Source: Bradyrhizobium embrapense
Lineage (GTDB): Bacteria > Pseudomonadota > Alphaproteobacteria > Rhizobiales > Xanthobacteraceae
NCBI RefSeq assembly: GCF_001189235.2
Contig: NZ_LFIP02000001.1
Location: forward strand, 620,001-684,000
DNA: 64,000 nt
Direction: 5' to 3'
The notes under the pieces are model-generated. The model ran no database searches. It was not told where the DNA came from and saw only the letters and a list, made by a program, of their open reading frames with translations. Every line of letters starts with the position of its first letter. Positions within the stretch are counted from its first letter, which is position 1. Both the position numbers and the translations under genes were made by a program. Below, piece by piece: positions 9,270 through 18,474 of this stretch.

Positions 9270-12200
9270 ATGCAGTTCCGCTGCCAGAAAGGTTGCGCCG
9301 AGTCGGTCAACGATGCGGAATCCGACGGATCGACCCCGGATGGCCTTTCCGGCCACGTACTTCAAATCATTGGAGAAGATGACGATTTTACGCTGTTGAG
9401 GGGGCGCCGGTCCTCGGATGGTCGCCAAGTTCTGGTTCGGAAGCCGCGCAGCGCCTGGCACAATCCCGGATTGATGCAGCGGCTAGAGAACGAGTTCTCC
9501 ATCGCCGGCGACCTCGATGCCGCCTGGGCGGTGCGTCCCATCGACTTGGAGCGTGGCGAGGGAGGACCGGCACTCATTCTCGACGACCCCGGCGGCATGC
9601 CTCTCAAGGAACGGCTCGGCCATGCTCTCGAAATCTCGGCTTTTCTTCGGCTGTCTGTGAGCCTGGCGGAAGCGCTGCGGCAAATACACCTGGCCGGCAT
9701 CATCCATAAGAACATCAATCCCGAAAACCTGCTGGTGGACGAAAGGGACATTGTTCGCGTCATGGGTTTCGGTATCGCATCGCGTTTGACGCGCGAGCGA
9801 ACAGTTGTCCCCTCGATCGACGCATACGCAGGCTCGCTTGCCTACATGGCTCCGGAACAAACGGGTCGGATGAACCGGTCGATCGATATCCGGAGCGATC
9901 TGTACTCCATGGGCGTCACCCTCTACGAGATGCTCACGGGGCGCCTGCCGTTCGAGGCGGCCGACGCCGTCGAATGGATGCACTGTCATATCGCACGACA
10001 GCCCCTCCGACCTGAGGCCCACATGGATGGCGTGCCCGCCCCTGTCGGCGACGTCATCATGAAGCTCCTCGCCAAGAACGCCGAGGACCGATACCAGACC
10101 GCTTCTGGCGTTCTCGCCGACCTGCGGCGTTGCCAAGACGATTGGCAGTCCCACCAGAGGATCGATGCCTTTTCGCCCGGCGAGAATGATGGTTTGGATC
10201 GTCTTCTCATTCCCGAACGGCTCTACGGTCGGAAATCAGACCTCGATTTTCTGCTCAACGCCTTCGAGAGGGTCGCCAATGGCGGCTCGACGGAAATGAT
10301 CCTGGTGTCGGGCGGTGCAGGCGTTGGTAAGTCGTCGGCCGTGAACGAGCTCAACCGAGCCATCGCTGCCCGCCGGGGATCCTTCGCGCGGGTCAAATTC
10401 GACCAATACAAGCGCGATGTTCCGTACGCCGCTCTGACGCAGGCGCTGCGGGACCTTGTCCAGGGCGCGCTGGGTGAGAACGACGACGAATTGTTACGCT
10501 GGCGGGACCGTCTGATGGAGGCTCTGGGCCATAGCGCACAATCCATCGTCAGCCTGGTCCCGCAGCTGGAGGTGATCATCGGTAGACAACCGCAAGCCTC
10601 GGAGCTGTCGCCGGACGATGCACGGCTCCGCTTCCAGACATTGATCGGCCGGTTCATCGGCGCCTTCGCGCGGTCCGATCGTCCTCTCGTCATCTTTTTC
10701 GACGATCTCCATTGGAGCGATCCGGACACCCTCGACCTGCTCAGGAATCTCTGCGAGCGTAACCAGTCGGGGCACCTGCTTCTCGTGGCTGCCTATCGGG
10801 ACGATGAAGTCGGCTCCGGCCATCCCCTGAAGACGACGCTCTCAGATATCGAGGAATCCAAGGTTCCTCTGCGCCGCCTCTCTTTGACAAATCTCGCGCT
10901 CGGAGAGGTCACCGAACTGGTGGCCGGGGCATTGCGGTGCCGTCTGGACCGCGCGCGGCCGTTGGCGCAGTTGGTGCACGCGAAAACCGGAGGCAATCCC
11001 TTTTTCGTCATCCAGTTCCTCACCTCGCTGGAGCACGATGGATTGATTGTGTTCGCGACCGATAGGGCGCGCTGGACATGGGACATCGGACAGATCGCGC
11101 GGAGGAAGTTCACCGACAATGTCGTGGACCTCATGGTGGCACGTTTGAATCGGCTGCCCAGTCACGTGCAGAAGGCCTTGAAGCACTTGGCCTGCATCGG
11201 CAACGGAGCGAGTACAGCCACCCTCGCTGCTCTCTACGGTGAGACGCGCGAAGCGCTTGAGGCTGCGCTTTGGGAGGGGGTCCGCCTGGAGTTCGTGTCT
11301 GCGAGCGCCGACGAATACTCCTTTGCTCACGATCGGATCCAAGAAGCTGCCTATTCGCGGATTCCCCTAGACGAACGCGCCCATCAGCATCTCCGTACGG
11401 CGAGAGTTCTCGCCCAAACACTCTCCCCGAAGGAAGTTGACGAGCGGATCTTCGATATTGTGGAGCAGTACAATCGTTCCATACATCTCATCGAAACGCC
11501 CCACGAACGCGAGCAGGTTGTCCGCTTCAATCTTTCGGCCGGGACCCGTGCCAAAGCATCCATCGCCTATGCAGCAGCCTTGCAATACTTCGCTGCGGCA
11601 GCGCTGGCGCTTCAGGGGATCGAACCTGGGCCGCGAAACCACGGCCTGAGCTTCGAGCTCGAATTGAACCGGGCGGAATGCGAATTGCTGACGGGCGCTC
11701 ACGAGGAGGCGGAGACACGATTAGACCGTCTCGCGGATTTAGCCCTGTCGACGGTCGATCGGGCGGTGGTAACTCGCTTGCGCATGACCCTGTACACCAC
11801 CATCGACAGGATGGATCGCGCGATCGCCGTTGGTCTCGAATGCCTGCGCCAAGCCGGCTTGGAATGGTCTTCCCATCCTTCGGACGAGGAAGTGGACCGG
11901 GAGCTTTCGAGTATGTGGCGTCTACTCGGCGAGCGGACCATCGAGGCGATGATCGATCTCCCTCTGCTGCAAGAGCCCGAACTGCTCGCGACCATCGACG
12001 TGCTCGCGGACTTCCTCGCGCCAGCCTCCTTCACCGACAACAACCTGTTCTATCTGGCGGTCATTCGCATGACCAACCTAAGTCTTGTGCACGGCAATTG
12101 CGATGCTTCCGCTTGCGCCTACGCGCTGCTCAGCATCGTCTTGGGATTGCGCCAGGACGATTATGAAGCGGCACTGAGATTCGGCCAGCTCGGCTGCGAC

Positions 12201-14918
12201 CTGGTGGACAAGCGCGGCTTGGATCGCTTCAAGGCCAAAGTCCATACCTTCTTCGGAGCTCTCGTGCTGCCATGGGCGCGACCTTATTCGTCTAGCCGCG
12301 AGGTGCTCCGGCGCGCCCTAGAAGAGGCTTACGCATCGGGCGACCTTACATACGCGGCCTACAGCGTCAGGAGCTTGGTGGCCAATCTGTTGGCTTCCGG
12401 GGCCTCCCTTGCGGAGGTTGAATGGGAGCTCGAAGCGGCGCTGTCGTCGATGCGAGGCGCGAAATTCGGTCTGGCGATCGACTCGCTCGTCGCACAATTG
12501 CTTCTCGTTCGTTCGCTTAGGGGCGAGCAGACGGACGTCGGCCTGTTTCCCGAGGCTGACGGGAGCGAATTCGCGTTCGCTCGGCGCCTCATGCAATCCG
12601 GCGCCCGATCTGCCGTCGGAGCGGCCAGATATCACATTTGCAAGCTGCAACAGCACTTCATGGCAGGGAAAATTCCGGAGGCGCTTGCGGCGGCGCGGAA
12701 CGCCAAAGGCCTGGTCTGGTCGACCGAACATTTTCTGGAGATCGGCGAGTACCATTTCTACGCCGCCCTGGCGCTGGCCGCTGCCTGCCAGGGAGTCTCG
12801 CCGTCACTGCGTCACGATTACGTCGAGGCAATCGAGGCGCATCGGCAGCGGATCGCGAGGTGGTCGAAAGGGTGCCAGGAAAACCAAGCACACCGCGAGG
12901 CTTTGTTGGCAGCCGAACTCGCGCGCCTTCGTGGAGAAACGAGTGAGGCGATCAAGTTCTACGAGATCGCCATCCGGTCTGCTCATGAGAACGGCTTCGT
13001 TCAGAACGAGGCGATCGCCGCCGAGCTGGCCGGTAAATTCTATCGGGCATCGGGAGCCGACACCGCGGCGGAGGGATATTTGAGGAGGGCCCGGGCGGGT
13101 TACCAGCAATGGGGCGCAATGCCGAAGGTTCGGCAGCTCGAAGAGCTCGATCCGGACGCGACAAAGCGACAATCTGCCGAGGAGGCGCGATCCGGCCATA
13201 CGCCGGAGCATCTTGACTTGGCGGCAATCATGAAGACATCGCTTGCGGTCTCGGGCGAGATCGTTCTCGATCGCCTGATCGAGCGCATCATGGCAATCGC
13301 CCTCGAACATGCCGGCGCCGACCGGGGGCTACTGATCCTGTCGGGCAGCGCGGATGCGCGAATCGAGGCGGAAGCTCGAGTTGTGGGCGGGGTCGTAAGG
13401 GTCGAGCTTCGGAACGAGACTTCCTCTCCAAGCGAACTTTGCCAGCCGATCCTGCGCTATGTCTTGAGGACTCAGCAGACTGTCCTGTTGGACGACGCCA
13501 TGGAGGGTCAATTCGCTGCCGACGCCTACATTCGCGGCCAGCGCATTCGCGCGTTGATGTGCCTCCCTCTGACGAAGCAATCGAATCTGGTCGGGGCGCT
13601 ATATCTGGAAAACCGCCTGACGACGCACGCGTTCACGCCGGAACGCACCGCGGTACTTCGAGCCTTGGCCTCGCAGGCCGCCAACGCACTCGAAAACGCC
13701 CGTTTGTATGCCGATCTGAAGATGACCCAGGATCGTCTTCAGGCATCTCACGACCAAATGCAGATGCTGGTCTCGGTGGTCGAAAACAGCAGCGACTTCA
13801 TCGGCTATCTGCCGTCAAAGGGGCGTGATGGATACATCAACGCGGGCGGAAGGCGCATGGTGGGTATCGAACTGGACGCCGATGTCTCCAGGGTTCAGAT
13901 CAGCGACCTGAGGCCGGCCGAAGAAGACGACAGATATTTGAGGGAGATCCTCCCGGCTCTGGAGCGAGACGGCCGGTGGACCGGAGAACGGAATCTGAGA
14001 CATTTTAAGACGAATGCGCCGATTCCCGTCCTGCAGAATCTTTTCTATATCGTCGACAGTACGACCGGAGAAAGACGAGGCACGGCATCGATCTGCAAGG
14101 ATCTGACGGAGCAGCGGCGGACGGATGAAGCCTTGCGGAAGGCGCAGGCGGATCTGGAGAATATCGCCCGCCGCATGACGATGGGCGAATTCGCGGCCTC
14201 CGTCGCGCACGAGCTCAATCAGCCCTTGATGGCGATCGTCGCGAGCGGCGAAACCTGCCTGCTTCGCCTCGAGAAAAGCCCGCCCGAAGTCGAAAAGGCG
14301 CGAGCAGCCGCGCAACGCGTCGTCCGAGATGGCCATCGGGCAAGCGAGGTGATCAAGAGCATTCGCGCGCTACTCAAGAATGCCCCCTCTGAAAACCTGG
14401 AGTTCGACCCTGACCGAGCCGTCCGCGAGGTCATCGACCTGACGCAGGGGAGAATCCGCAAGGAAGGCATAATTCTCGATGTCGACCTTCGGGGAGCCGT
14501 TGGCGTCGTCGGCGATCGCGGCCAGTTCCAGCAGGTCGTGCTCAATCTTGTCGCGAATGCGATTGACGCGATGGTCGATGTCACCGGCAGAGCCAGATTG
14601 CTACGGATCGAGACGCGGGATGTCGCGGGAAATCTGATGGTCGGCGTGGAAGACACGGGACGGGGCCTCGACCCGGTCAGTTCGGCCAAAATTTTTGACG
14701 CCTTCTTCACCACCAAGCCGGACGGCATGGGTATGGGCTTGGCGATCTGCAGATCGATCGTCGAGATACATGGCGGACGTTTGTGGGCCGAGCCGAGGCA
14801 CTCCGGCGGCACCAGGTTCATCTTCCAGATCCCAATCCTAGCTGGTGTCGCGCCTATCAGTTCTCTCGACCAGACCATCGTTGAAGGCGGCTTGCCCGGT
14901 GGCATGCCAAAGTTTTGA
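9270..14918 (+). CDS. Giant hybrid: protein-kinase-like, AAA ATPase, GAF, PAS and sensor histidine kinase
   Basis: A 1882-residue multidomain signalling protein. Residues about 35-290 form a Ser/Thr-kinase fold (APEQTGRMNRSIDIRSDLYSMG). An AAA/STAND-type ATPase follows, with Walker A GGAGVGKSS near 348 and Walker B VIFFDDLHW near 473. A long helical, TPR-like region extends to about 1290. A GAF domain lies at about 1315-1480 and a PAS domain at about 1495-1615. The histidine kinase has VAHELNQPL near 1645 and HATPase boxes NLVANAIDAM and DTGRGL. The kinase lobe has HKNINPEN where HRDxxxxN is expected and GFG in place of DFG, so it may bind rather than phosphorylate. The start at 9270 has AGGAAGG seven bases upstream; an earlier in-frame ATG at 9090 is possible. 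No membrane segment is seen. Confidence 0.85.
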   Translation: MQFRCQKGCAESVNDAESDGSTPDGLSGHVLQIIGEDDDFTLLRGRRSSDGRQVLVRKPRSAWHNPGLMQRLENEFSIAGDLDAAWAVRPIDLERGEGGPALILDDPGGMPLKERLGHALEISAFLRLSVSLAEALRQIHLAGIIHKNINPENLLVDERDIVRVMGFGIASRLTRERTVVPSIDAYAGSLAYMAPEQTGRMNRSIDIRSDLYSMGVTLYEMLTGRLPFEAADAVEWMHCHIARQPLRPEAHMDGVPAPVGDVIMKLLAKNAEDRYQTASGVLADLRRCQDDWQSHQRIDAFSPGENDGLDRLLIPERLYGRKSDLDFLLNAFERVANGGSTEMILVSGGAGVGKSSAVNELNRAIAARRGSFARVKFDQYKRDVPYAALTQALRDLVQGALGENDDELLRWRDRLMEALGHSAQSIVSLVPQLEVIIGRQPQASELSPDDARLRFQTLIGRFIGAFARSDRPLVIFFDDLHWSDPDTLDLLRNLCERNQSGHLLLVAAYRDDEVGSGHPLKTTLSDIEESKVPLRRLSLTNLALGEVTELVAGALRCRLDRARPLAQLVHAKTGGNPFFVIQFLTSLEHDGLIVFATDRARWTWDIGQIARRKFTDNVVDLMVARLNRLPSHVQKALKHLACIGNGASTATLAALYGETREALEAALWEGVRLEFVSASADEYSFAHDRIQEAAYSRIPLDERAHQHLRTARVLAQTLSPKEVDERIFDIVEQYNRSIHLIETPHEREQVVRFNLSAGTRAKASIAYAAALQYFAAAALALQGIEPGPRNHGLSFELELNRAECELLTGAHEEAETRLDRLADLALSTVDRAVVTRLRMTLYTTIDRMDRAIAVGLECLRQAGLEWSSHPSDEEVDRELSSMWRLLGERTIEAMIDLPLLQEPELLATIDVLADFLAPASFTDNNLFYLAVIRMTNLSLVHGNCDASACAYALLSIVLGLRQDDYEAALRFGQLGCDLVDKRGLDRFKAKVHTFFGALVLPWARPYSSSREVLRRALEEAYASGDLTYAAYSVRSLVANLLASGASLAEVEWELEAALSSMRGAKFGLAIDSLVAQLLLVRSLRGEQTDVGLFPEADGSEFAFARRLMQSGARSAVGAARYHICKLQQHFMAGKIPEALAAARNAKGLVWSTEHFLEIGEYHFYAALALAAACQGVSPSLRHDYVEAIEAHRQRIARWSKGCQENQAHREALLAAELARLRGETSEAIKFYEIAIRSAHENGFVQNEAIAAELAGKFYRASGADTAAEGYLRRARAGYQQWGAMPKVRQLEELDPDATKRQSAEEARSGHTPEHLDLAAIMKTSLAVSGEIVLDRLIERIMAIALEHAGADRGLLILSGSADARIEAEARVVGGVVRVELRNETSSPSELCQPILRYVLRTQQTVLLDDAMEGQFAADAYIRGQRIRALMCLPLTKQSNLVGALYLENRLTTHAFTPERTAVLRALASQAANALENARLYADLKMTQDRLQASHDQMQMLVSVVENSSDFIGYLPSKGRDGYINAGGRRMVGIELDADVSRVQISDLRPAEEDDRYLREILPALERDGRWTGERNLRHFKTNAPIPVLQNLFYIVDSTTGERRGTASICKDLTEQRRTDEALRKAQADLENIARRMTMGEFAASVAHELNQPLMAIVASGETCLLRLEKSPPEVEKARAAAQRVVRDGHRASEVIKSIRALLKNAPSENLEFDPDRAVREVIDLTQGRIRKEGIILDVDLRGAVGVVGDRGQFQQVVLNLVANAIDAMVDVTGRARLLRIETRDVAGNLMVGVEDTGRGLDPVSSAKIFDAFFTTKPDGMGMGLAICRSIVEIHGGRLWAEPRHSGGTRFIFQIPILAGVAPISSLDQTIVEGGLPGGMPKF

Positions 14919-14929
14919 AGGAAACGCTC

Positions 14930-15301
14930 GTGACCAAGCCAACTTTGATCTCGTGCGTGGATGACGACCCGACGGTTTTGGAGGCATTGCAGGATTTGCT
15001 CGACGCTTCGGGTTTTGCGGTGGAAGGATTCCCCTCTGCTGAAGAGTTCCTTTCTCGCGGACGACTAGATGCGACGACTTGTGTAATCACCGACGTTAGG
15101 TTGGGCGGGATATCAGGCCTAGAGTTGCAAAGCCGCCTAGCGGCGACCGGCTCGAGGATTCCGGTCATCGTCATCTCGGCGTTCGCTGACGATCAAGTTC
15201 GCGCACGAGCGATCAAAGGGGGGGCCGTTTGTGTTCTTGGCAAGCCGGTCAGCCGGGAAAGTCTCATGGATTGCATCCGCCTCGCTCAGCATTGCAAGTG
15301 A
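14930..15301 (+). CDS. Receiver-only response regulator, FixJ receiver type
   Basis: A 123-residue protein that is a receiver domain alone. It has the acidic cluster CVDDDP near residue 8, the phosphorylation aspartate in ITDVRLGG near residue 55, the serine in VISAF and the lysine in LGKPV. It has no output domain. The GTG start at 14930 is favoured by AAGGAAA six bases upstream; a TTG at 14915 would overlap the kinase stop. It lies directly behind the giant kinase gene and probably accepts or drains phosphate from it, competing with the divergent FixJ-like regulator; that role is inferred from position. Confidence 0.8.
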   Translation: MTKPTLISCVDDDPTVLEALQDLLDASGFAVEGFPSAEEFLSRGRLDATTCVITDVRLGGISGLELQSRLAATGSRIPVIVISAFADDQVRARAIKGGAVCVLGKPVSRESLMDCIRLAQHCK

Positions 15302-16302
15302 CGCACATCAGCCGGAGGCGGGGATTCTCTAAGACACGTTTATGGGCTGCCGCCGATCTCAAGGGTGATGACCTCGTTGGTGTCATCCTCACCCTTCTGC
15401 GGAGCTTCTTGGCGCTTAAGCCATTCGCCCTTGCGGCGTTTCTTGGGCCAAAAGATGCTGGCGGTGGAGCGGGGCGGCACGAACCTTCTTCTTCATGATC
15501 ATCTCTAAGCGCACTGGCTCTTTCAGGCGATCTCCATTCTTGTACTCGACGATTTTGGGCCTGTGCGCCTGTGCTCCTTCGTATTCGAGCCCTATGGCGC
15601 GCTGGCGCAGTCGTCGGCGACCTGCACATCCTCCTTATACTTATGGGTGTAACGGTTTTGGCCAACTCTGCATCCGAACCTGCCTGGCCCCTTTATACGA
15701 TCGAGCGCGCTGCGATACTCCATCAGTAAAGACGCATTGGATTTCGATCGTCTGCTGCGATAAACCAAAACACATCGATCGGAATTCTCAATGCGAAGGA
15801 GGCGATGCAAGTCAACTTACCTACGCAAAACTGCGCGATGTCAGCCGGCCGCACTACTCCCACTCAATCATTTCGAACGACGTCTCGTCGTTGATTTGCA
15901 AGCACAAATCTTCAAATCTGACGGACAAATGCCGACGGTATACCCGCCGCAAAGTTTTGGTCTTGAATTCACAGGAAAATTTGGCTGGCTTTGAGAGGTT
16001 GTACCTTCAGCAAGTATCGGAATCAATCGGGGCATTAGACGGGCTTCAAACTCGGAACGGCCTGCTATTGTGCTCTCCTCGACTTGCAGCAGATGCCGTC
16101 ATCTGGCAATCGGACGGGCCTCAGGTTTGCGTCAACAGCGTCCACTCCTAACAACTCAGCAGCGCACGCTCCGGAGCATGTATGGAGTCGAATGCCGAAA
16201 ACGTTCTGTCTATGCCATGGTGCGCTTTCCGAAGGGACTCGCCGGCCAAAGCAGCGCCTATGCCGAGTACGTCTGAACGGCACTAGGTTGTGATTTGTTT
16301 GA
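15302..16302. other. AT-richer gene-free kilobase with a repeat copy
   Basis: No convincing gene is seen. The open frames here, including one of 218 codons at 15495-16151, have cysteine- and arginine-rich sequences unlike known families. Part of the stretch (about 15697-15985) is a diverged copy of sequence at 28083-28375. The region looks like decayed DNA at the edge of the catabolic island. Confidence 0.5.
15697..15985 (+). repeat. Diverged direct repeat, left copy
   Basis: This stretch aligns by eye with 28083-28375 in the same orientation. Shared blocks include GATCGAGCGCGCTGCGATAC, GCGATAAACCAA against ACGATAAACCAA, GAATTCTCAA followed by GAAGGAGGCGA, AACTGCGC, GTTGATTTG and CTTGAATTC against CTTGATTCC. 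Many substitutions and small gaps separate the copies. They bracket the 16.3-28.0 kb gene block. No coding potential is obvious. Confidence 0.65.
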
Positions 16303-17091
16303 TCAGGCTTGAGTTCCGCCATCGACCGGGATGATTGCCCCGGTCATGTAACTCGAGGCCGGCGAAGCCAGGAGCAGCGCGAGACCCTTGATTTCGCCGA
16401 GCTCAGCGAGCCGCCCGAGCGGCACAGTGCTCGCAAACAAGGCCGCCCCTTCCGCCGTGTGCATCCGGCCGTTGCCGATATTGGTCTTGAACGGTCCCGG
16501 CGCGATCGCATTCACTCGCACATTGTGCGGTCCAAGTTCGAGCGCCGCCGCGCGCACCACCTGCGCAATGCCGGCCTTGGCGGCATGGTAGCCGTAGCTC
16601 GGCGCTGCGGAGGCGCGAAGCGCGGCGACGGACGATGTCACCACGATCGATCCGCTTCGCCGCGGCTTCATGTGCTTCGCCGCGGCTTGCATGGTGTGAA
16701 ATGCGCCATCGAGATTGACGCGCAGGCAGTTGTTCCAGAGCTCAAGGGAAGCCGTTTCTAGCACGCCGTCCGGCTTGCCGAAGCCGGGCCCGCCGCTGAT
16801 TCCGGCGTTCGCGAACACACAGTCCAGCCTGCCGTACTTCGCGACACAATCGTCGATGGCGGCTGCGACCTCCCCGCCCTGGCGCACATCGACCACAACC
16901 GTGTCGACGCCCGCGCCCGCAGGCCGCACGCTGTTTGCGGCCCCGACAAGCCGATCTCCGTCGACGTCGATCATGACGACACGGGCCCCGTTGGCCGCGA
17001 CAACCTGGGACGTCGCCAGACCGATCCCGGACGCAGCCCCCGTGACCACGACCACATGGCCGGTCAGATCGAACAGTGCATTTGCCTTCAT
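16303..17091 (-). CDS. SDR-family oxidoreductase (FabG-like)
   Basis: A 262-residue classical SDR with TGAASGIG at residues 18-25, a DVDG acidic end of the second strand (suggesting NAD), NAGISG, serines near 152 and the catalytic YHAAK. The C-terminus SYMTGAIIPVDGG is typical. It is the last gene of the minus-strand run that starts with a binding protein at 21442, and it follows a second SDR after 25 bases. The two SDRs are clearly related but not near-identical. The substrate is unknown; a hydroxy intermediate produced by the pathway is likely. Confidence 0.85.
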   Translation of the reverse strand: MKANALFDLTGHVVVVTGAASGIGLATSQVVAANGARVVMIDVDGDRLVGAANSVRPAGAGVDTVVVDVRQGGEVAAAIDDCVAKYGRLDCVFANAGISGGPGFGKPDGVLETASLELWNNCLRVNLDGAFHTMQAAAKHMKPRRSGSIVVTSSVAALRASAAPSYGYHAAKAGIAQVVRAAALELGPHNVRVNAIAPGPFKTNIGNGRMHTAEGAALFASTVPLGRLAELGEIKGLALLLASPASSYMTGAIIPVDGGTQA

Positions 17092-17116
17092 TGATCTTGC
17101 GTCTCCACAGGAGGCG

Positions 17117-17917
17117 TCAATCGGCGCGGCCGAGCAGCGAGCCGCCGTCGATCACGATGTGCGTTCCGGTGATGTAGCTCGATGCCGGAGACGCCAGGAA
17201 CAGCGCAAGTCCCTGGATCTCCTCGGGCCGGCCCACGCGATGCATGGGGCTTCCCGCCTCGAAGCGTTTCTGCAGCTCCGGCGTCGTGAGCTCGGTCAGG
17301 AACGGGCCCGGCAGGATCGCATTGACGAGAATGTTGTATCGCGCCAGCTCGAGCGCCGATTGCTTGGCCAGGTGCGCGACGCCCGCCTTCGAGATTTGAT
17401 AGGGCATGCCGACGATGGCTCCCGGCCGAACGCCCGCGATCGAGGCCGTCAGAATGATGCGCCCGCCATTCTGCCGCTTCATGTAAGGCGCAGCCGCCTT
17501 GATCGTTGCGAACATCGACGTCAGATTGGTGTCGATGACCTTGTCCCAGAGGGCGTCGGGGATCGCTTCGATCGCGCCCTTCGGGTCCCGTTCGCCGGAC
17601 ATCGAAAGGAAGCCAGGGCCCGCATCGATGCCGGCATTGGCGAAGACCACATCCAGTCGGCCGCGCTTCTCGACCATTTGGTGGACGGCCGATGCGATCG
17701 CGGCGCGATCGGTGACGTCGACCGCGTTGCCGTCGACATCGCCCCGCGCGCTCAACTCGGAAACCGTTCGGTTCAGCGTTTCCCGATCACGATCGAACAG
17801 CGTGACGCGCGCGCCGTTGTCCACCATGGCTTCGGCGAACGCACGGCCAAGGCCCTTGGCCCCGCCGGTGATCGCCACGGACAGCCCCGCAACGTCGAAG
17901 AGCTCCTGCGACTTCAT
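17117..17917 (-). CDS. SDR-family oxidoreductase
   Basis: A 266-residue SDR with TGGAKGLG near residue 16, an FDRD acidic end of the second strand, NAGID, serine in LTASIAG and the catalytic YQISK. It ends with SYITGTHIVIDGG. The start at 17917 overlaps the stop of the VOC-family gene by four bases (ATGA), which favours it over an in-frame ATG at 17971. An insert of about 15 residues (GERDPKGAIEAIP) after the NAG motif is unusual. It is part of the binding protein-ThDP enzyme-VOC-SDR-SDR set. Confidence 0.85.
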   Translation of the reverse strand: MKSQELFDVAGLSVAITGGAKGLGRAFAEAMVDNGARVTLFDRDRETLNRTVSELSARGDVDGNAVDVTDRAAIASAVHQMVEKRGRLDVVFANAGIDAGPGFLSMSGERDPKGAIEAIPDALWDKVIDTNLTSMFATIKAAAPYMKRQNGGRIILTASIAGVRPGAIVGMPYQISKAGVAHLAKQSALELARYNILVNAILPGPFLTELTTPELQKRFEAGSPMHRVGRPEEIQGLALFLASPASSYITGTHIVIDGGSLLGRAD

Positions 17918-18474
17918 TTCGAGATTCCCGTCTTTAACGGCCAATGCCGGATCGGATCCGTGCCGTCCCAATCCTGTGCCGCGGCGAAGTAGCCGTGATA
18001 GATTCCTTCAAGCGCCTCCGGGGTCTCAATAATCTCCAACATCCCCGGCAGGTCTCGTCGCGTATCAACGTAGACGATCCGCACACCACGCGGGGAAATG
18101 TCGGAGAAGACGACGGGATAGCCGGCCGCTTCATAGCGCGCGACGTCCGAATCGAAATCCTTGGAGCAAATTGCCCAGTGGTGAAAGCCGTGTCCCTTCG
18201 CCTTGATGGTCTCCTGATAGACTGAGGGCTTGGTGTCGTGCTGCTCGATCAGCTCAACCATCATGTGACCGGTGAACGCGACGGCGAGTGTGAGGCTCAT
18301 GTCGGTTGGTTCGCCACGGTAGAGGCCCTTGGCGGGGACAAAAGGCCCGCTCACGAACCAAGGTCCGATATTGAGCGCCTCGACGTAGTGCTGCATCGCG
18401 GCGCCGATGTTCTCGACCGTGTACGCGGCCTGAACAATCCCGCCGACGGGCTGACCGAAGGAAAGTCCCTTCAT
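17914..18474 (-). CDS. VOC-family (glyoxalase fold) protein
   Basis: A 186-residue protein with paired beta-alpha-beta-beta-beta modules of the vicinal oxygen chelate superfamily. Visible parts are the N-terminal QAAYTVENIGAAMQHYV, a metal-ligand candidate VELIEQHD, the second-module start GFHHWAICSKDFDSDV and a last-strand ligand MLEIIE. Related proteins include methylmalonyl-CoA epimerase and ring-cleavage enzymes, but the reaction here cannot be assigned. It overlaps its neighbours on both sides by four bases, so it is translated with the ThDP enzyme and the SDR. Confidence 0.8.
   Translation of the reverse strand: MKGLSFGQPVGGIVQAAYTVENIGAAMQHYVEALNIGPWFVSGPFVPAKGLYRGEPTDMSLTLAVAFTGHMMVELIEQHDTKPSVYQETIKAKGHGFHHWAICSKDFDSDVARYEAAGYPVVFSDISPRGVRIVYVDTRRDLPGMLEIIETPEALEGIYHGYFAAAQDWDGTDPIRHWPLKTGISK

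Noticed and set aside
15495..16151. A 218-codon frame in the left repeat region
   Set aside because: Its translation is rich in Cys, Arg and Ser without family resemblance, and part of it is the non-coding repeat.
16715..17992. A 425-codon plus-strand frame over the SDR genes
   Set aside because: It is the antisense shadow of two clear SDR genes.
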